A stretch of 8,106 nt of DNA from positions 1 through 8,106 of the forward strand of contig JAUWOO010000082.1 of NCBI GenBank assembly GCA_030612095.1. Reading direction: 5' to 3'. The notes beneath the pieces were generated by a model. The model ran no database searches, was not told the origin of the DNA, and saw only the letters and a list, made by a program, of their open reading frames with translations. Numbering within the stretch: position 1 is the first letter of the stretch; every line of letters begins with the position of its first letter. The translations under genes were made by a program, and so were the position numbers. Positions 6,111 to 8,106 of this stretch are shown here, piece after piece. Origin of the DNA: Thermoplasmatota archaeon. Lineage in GTDB: Archaea; Thermoplasmatota; E2; DHVEG-1.

Positions 6111-7595
6111 ATGGTAGTTTTTGATATTAGTCAATTGTCGGAACAAAATCCTTGGTGGATCGATAAAAAAAACATTCTTAATGATTTTAAATTATCTACA
6201 TTAGATAAGCTAAAGTTCCAATGGGACCCAAATATAAGGCATTATATTAAATTAGATGATGATGTAATTTATACTATTCGCGGTCCAAGACAGGTCGGGA
6301 AAACCACTTTAATAAAGATGATAATTAAAGATTTATTACTATATAAAAATATTAAACCTGAGAATATATTTTTTTGGTCATCTGAAAGAAACGATTCTAA
6401 AGAATTAAATCAAGTTATTCAAACTTATTTTGACTGGAGATTAGATTCAAAAAATGAAAGGAAGTATATTTTTATTGATGAGATTTGTTCTGTAAAAAAT
6501 TGGCCTCATGAAATAATTTACTTTGCCAATAAAGGTTCATTAAAAAATTGTTCTTTGATATTAACAGGTTCACATTCAATGGATATAAAACATTCTACAG
6601 AACTTATGCCTGGTAGGAGAGGGGGAAGAGACGATGAACCACTTGACAAAATTTTACTCCCTATGAAATTTTCGGAATTCGTTAATTTACTTTGGCCAGA
6701 ATTCAAGAATAAACTTTTTGATTCTGAATTTGCAAGTAAAAAAGATAGAAAAAAGAAAATATTCGAACTTTTTGAAGGAAAAATTAGCAAAGATATTCAG
6801 AATATAATGATATTTAGGAAACAACTAGATGCTTTATTTGAAATTTATCTATTAACTGGAGGTATACCTTCAATAATTAATGAATATAAGACGAATAGTA
6901 AAATTTCAACGAAATTATTCAATGTCTATCTAACATCAATTATAGGGGATTTGAGAAGATATAATTATAAAGAGCATTACTTTAAGCAACTGATAAAAGA
7001 GACATACAATGTATTGTCAAATCCCATAAGTTGGAATAGTTTTACAAAAAATACCGAAGTAAAATCTCATAATACTGTTCAAGATTATGTAACTGCTCTT
7101 GAAGAACTATTTGTTGCAAATATTTCATACCGTTGTTCGATACACGATAAAAGAATTCACACTTTTATGAAAAAAATATATTTGCAGGACCCATTCATAT
7201 TTCACGCTTTACATGGTTGGTCACATGGAAAAAAAGATTATTATACTAATGCCAAAGCCAATCTCTTAAATTTAGAGATGAAGAGTAAATTAATTGAGGG
7301 AGTTGTTTATAATCATCTTTGTAGATTATCATTCAGTTTAAATCCAAGAGATTTATTTGATCCAAAAGACACCGTTTGTTATTATAAGGATAAGAATAAA
7401 AAAGAAGTTGATTTTGTTCTAATACATGATGATAATTACTTGCCTTTTGAAGTAAAATATCAAGCAACAATAAATAGTTCCGATTTCTTTGCATTTAAAT
7501 CTTTTAACAAAGGTATTATGATTACAAAGGGTGATTTAGGAAATTATAGAAATTATGTAAAGATTCCTGTCTCGATTTTTTTACTTCTCATTTAA
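6111..7595 (+). CDS. AAA ATPase with DUF4143-type nuclease-like C-terminus (494 aa)
   Basis: A second AAA/DUF4143 ATPase, longer than and clearly distinct from the one at 545-1810. A conserved-looking N-terminal QNPWW motif (12-16) precedes Walker A GPRQVGKTT (58-66), Walker B YIFIDEI (119-125), TGSHS (152-156), the LMPGRRGGR loop (165-173) and PMKFSEF. Near the C-terminus KKEVDFV (Asp434) and PFEVKYQ (447-451) supply the D...E-x-K pattern of a PD-(D/E)XK-like fold, so unlike the other ATPase this one keeps candidate nuclease residues. The frame opens at 6057, but that ATG sits inside a TATA box, whereas 6111 has its own box at 6081-6088; 6111 is preferred, 6057 remains possible. It is the only intact gene between the two family A modules. 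Biological role is unknown; a selfish or defence-related function is inference. Confidence 0.9.
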   Translation: MVVFDISQLSEQNPWWIDKKNILNDFKLSTLDKLKFQWDPNIRHYIKLDDDVIYTIRGPRQVGKTTLIKMIIKDLLLYKNIKPENIFFWSSERNDSKELNQVIQTYFDWRLDSKNERKYIFIDEICSVKNWPHEIIYFANKGSLKNCSLILTGSHSMDIKHSTELMPGRRGGRDDEPLDKILLPMKFSEFVNLLWPEFKNKLFDSEFASKKDRKKKIFELFEGKISKDIQNIMIFRKQLDALFEIYLLTGGIPSIINEYKTNSKISTKLFNVYLTSIIGDLRRYNYKEHYFKQLIKETYNVLSNPISWNSFTKNTEVKSHNTVQDYVTALEELFVANISYRCSIHDKRIHTFMKKIYLQDPFIFHALHGWSHGKKDYYTNAKANLLNLEMKSKLIEGVVYNHLCRLSFSLNPRDLFDPKDTVCYYKDKNKKEVDFVLIHDDNYLPFEVKYQATINSSDFFAFKSFNKGIMITKGDLGNYRNYVKIPVSIFLLLI

Positions 7596-7603
7596 TGGGT
7601 TTA

Positions 7604-7649
7604 GGGATAGCTTTACACTCCTTTTAGTCGCTTGGGATGGTTGTACACT
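7604..7649. repeat. Short imperfect direct repeat after the ATPase gene
   Basis: GGGATAGCTTTACACT (7604-7619) recurs as GGGATGGTTGTACACT (7634-7649), 13 of 16 bases identical and 30 bp apart. It lies 9 bp beyond the ATPase stop. It could be a paired protein-binding site or the edge of a degraded element; no function is assigned. Confidence 0.35.
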
Positions 7650-7652
7650 TTT

Positions 7653-7739
7653 GGACTTCGTCCTCACCGCCTATAATGGCGATTAATCGGTTAGCTCGTT
7701 GCACTCCGCTCTCCCAAAACCACTCACGTTGTTCGTGGT
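7653..7739. other. Hairpin-rich, GC-richer non-coding segment
   Basis: This stretch is GC-richer than its surroundings and holds several short perfect dyads: GGAC-TTC-GTCC (7653-7663), CGCC-TATAAT-GGCG (7668-7681), CGATTAATCG (7680-7689) and ACCAC...GTGGT (7719-7739). A structured RNA, most plausibly on the minus strand, or a remnant of an unrelated element would fit. I do not recognise an RNA family. A 67-codon minus-strand frame crossing it (7624-7827) has no protein-like features. No gene is supported in 7596-8106. Confidence 0.3.
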
Positions 7740-7766
7740 CATCGCTTAATCGCATATGTTGTGTGT

Positions 7767-8096
7767 AATTATGAAAGACGGCAGTTACCCACCATCGTTC
7801 ATATATGAAACTAGGCAGTAAAAGCATGCTGATTACATTTAAAAATATTCGTTTTCAACAGAAGTAAAACACAACTCTATTTTAATCTCGCCCGTATTCA
7901 TAACCACTTCTTTCACTCACAAGTCAGCACTGACACTTGCCTGCTATCCTTCATATATGAACGACGGCAGCTCCACCCCCCTTTTTTTATCAAGGATAGT
8001 AGATGAATCATATATGAAACTCAGCAGTTACGATTATCAACGATGGCAGATAGTCATTATGAAAGTCAACAGGCAGGTATTATCAAAAATGGCAGC
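7767..8096. repeat. Family A palindrome cluster, right side (includes module 7941-8052)
   Basis: Copies in order: a half copy TTATGAAAGACGGCAGTTAC (7769-7788), a palindrome centred at about 7803 with TTCATATATGAA (7798-7809), one centred at about 7955 (arms CTGCTATCC / CGACGGCAG, 7941-7970), one centred at about 8012, then three half copies, TTATCAACGATGGCAGATA (8034-8052), one near 8058-8077 and TTATCAAAAATGGCAG (8081-8096). The part 7941-8052 repeats the order and spacing of 5774-5884. A T7 run at 7982-7988 follows the second full palindrome and could act as a terminator, though no gene ends there. The cluster runs up to the window edge and may continue. Confidence 0.7.
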
Positions 8097-8106
8097 TATG
8101 AACCAT

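Noticed and set aside
7624..7827. 67-codon minus-strand frame
   Set aside because: Its start lies in a family A palindrome and the rest in the hairpin-rich segment; the translated sequence has no recognisable features.

Overview
The window looks archaeal. It is AT-rich, and three genes have a TATA-like box about 25-31 bp upstream of the most plausible start codon with almost no leader (boxes near 1836-1844, 4247-4254 and 6081-6088). Its protein families are typical of archaeal accessory regions: DUF4143-type AAA ATPases, an AbiE toxin-antitoxin pair, and a second nucleotidyltransferase. The lineage cannot be fixed from this sequence. The window reads as a defence or selfish-gene island with several decayed genes and much repetitive intergenic DNA.

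Layout from left to right. 2-379 (+): 3' part of a PD-(D/E)XK nuclease-like gene whose tail looks abnormal. 545-1810 (-): a complete AAA ATPase with a DUF4143-like C-terminus. 1811-2379: intergenic, holding a half copy of palindromic repeat family A and six copies of a degenerate 33-35 bp repeat (family B). 2380-2502 (-): a RadC N-terminal fragment that ends where family B begins. 2548-4219 (-): an overlapping AbiEi/AbiEii type IV toxin-antitoxin operon. 4220-4598: intergenic, with more family B copies. 4599-5764 (-): a second two-gene cassette, an unrecognised partner protein followed by a GGWGVRA-type nucleotidyltransferase broken by two opposite single-base shifts in A-runs. 5774-6110: palindromes, an inverted repeat and an iteron-like promoter region. 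6111-7595 (+): a second, longer AAA/DUF4143 ATPase. 7596-8106: no convincing gene, but hairpins and more family A palindromes.

The main pattern is modular. The ATPase at 6111-7595 is the only intact gene between two similar direct copies of a roughly 111-bp palindromic module (5774-5884 and 7941-8052). The AbiE operon plus radC remnant lies between two same-orientation clusters of a different repeat family (2121-2380 and 4366-4423, with a diverged copy to 4555). Two genes lose homology beside these repeats: radC at 2380 and the 5' end of the NTase partner at 5774. I infer that the repeats mark recombination or insertion boundaries of small exchangeable cassettes. Whether an encoded protein acts on them cannot be told from the sequence.
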